Of a DNA stretch of 64,000 nt, positions 63,946 through 64,000 are shown piece after piece. Each line of letters begins with the position of its first letter. Position 1 is the first letter of the stretch. Made by a program: the position numbers and the translations under genes. The notes below the pieces were generated by a model that worked only from the letters and a program-made list of their open reading frames with translations, searched no databases and was not told where the DNA came from. Source of the DNA: Deltaproteobacteria bacterium (GTDB taxonomy: Bacteria; Myxococcota; UBA727; VGSZ01); assembly GCA_016177705.1 (NCBI GenBank), contig JACOUT010000009.1, forward strand, positions 707,519 to 771,518. Direction: 5' to 3'.

Positions 63946-64000
63946 GATGGACCTCACTGGCACGCCGTGGCGCGGTCGGGGCCGGGGGCGGCGGCGGAGA

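Overview
The window is very GC-rich and densely coded, and it looks like a chromosomal segment of a Myxococcota (deltaproteobacterial) bacterium. The evidence is two membrane-anchored Ser/Thr protein kinases with PEGA or TPR-type tails, many TPR proteins and lipoproteins, an FHA protein ending in an AgmX/PglI-type tail, and a protein ending in a MYXO-CTERM sorting signal. Neighbouring genes are often coupled by 4-bp ATGA or GTGA overlaps. Several starts have a TAnnnT -10-like box only 6-8 nt upstream, which suggests leaderless transcripts.

Layout. 1-3780: a partial VWA lipoprotein, a DEAD-box RNA helicase and two unknown genes. 3784-13846 (minus): an apparent operon maf, yggS, proC, divIVA, yggU, a MA-type peptidase, a 1740-residue TPR protein and a GDPD phosphodiesterase. 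13957-22744: a secreted protein, a rhomboid protease, greA, a Ser/Thr kinase divergent from a zinc-ribbon/PEGA/TPR membrane protein, recG, a coiled-coil protein and a small lipoprotein. 22741-26158 (minus): purA, a class III adenylate cyclase, a TPR protein and a lipoprotein, all tightly coupled.

26210-40166 (minus) is the most striking region. About ten envelope genes lie head to tail: a propeller-like lipoprotein, a small periplasmic protein, the FHA-TM-AgmX/PglI-tail protein, a secreted protein, two paralogous outer-membrane beta-barrels, three TPR proteins and a coiled-coil lipoprotein. The content matches the Glt trans-envelope complex of Myxococcus gliding motility. A VWA/calcium-repeat lipoprotein (40227-42203) and a partner lipoprotein are transcribed divergently from it. 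No AglRQS-type motor genes are visible in the window.

42758-50460 (minus): a second Ser/Thr kinase with a perfect 27-bp dyad upstream, an alpha/beta hydrolase, a TIGR00027-type methyltransferase, an unknown gene, a GFA-family protein and carB. 50714-55695: a lipoprotein, an orphan NapH-NapG-molybdopterin oxidoreductase operon and a hemerythrin-like protein. 55763-61498: a tRNA-Arg(CCU), a serine recombinase whose C-terminus is encoded by the antisense of the tRNA, a tiny ORF, and a three-gene module of Cys-rich lipoproteins plus a MYXO-CTERM protein with visibly different codon use. An imperfect copy of the tRNA end lies at 61484-61498, so this looks like a ~5.7 kb integrated element. 61562-63945: a VOC/glyoxalase protein, a C39-like peptidase and a lipoprotein with a 9-bp tandem repeat.

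Assignments rest on motif recognition only; no database search was possible.
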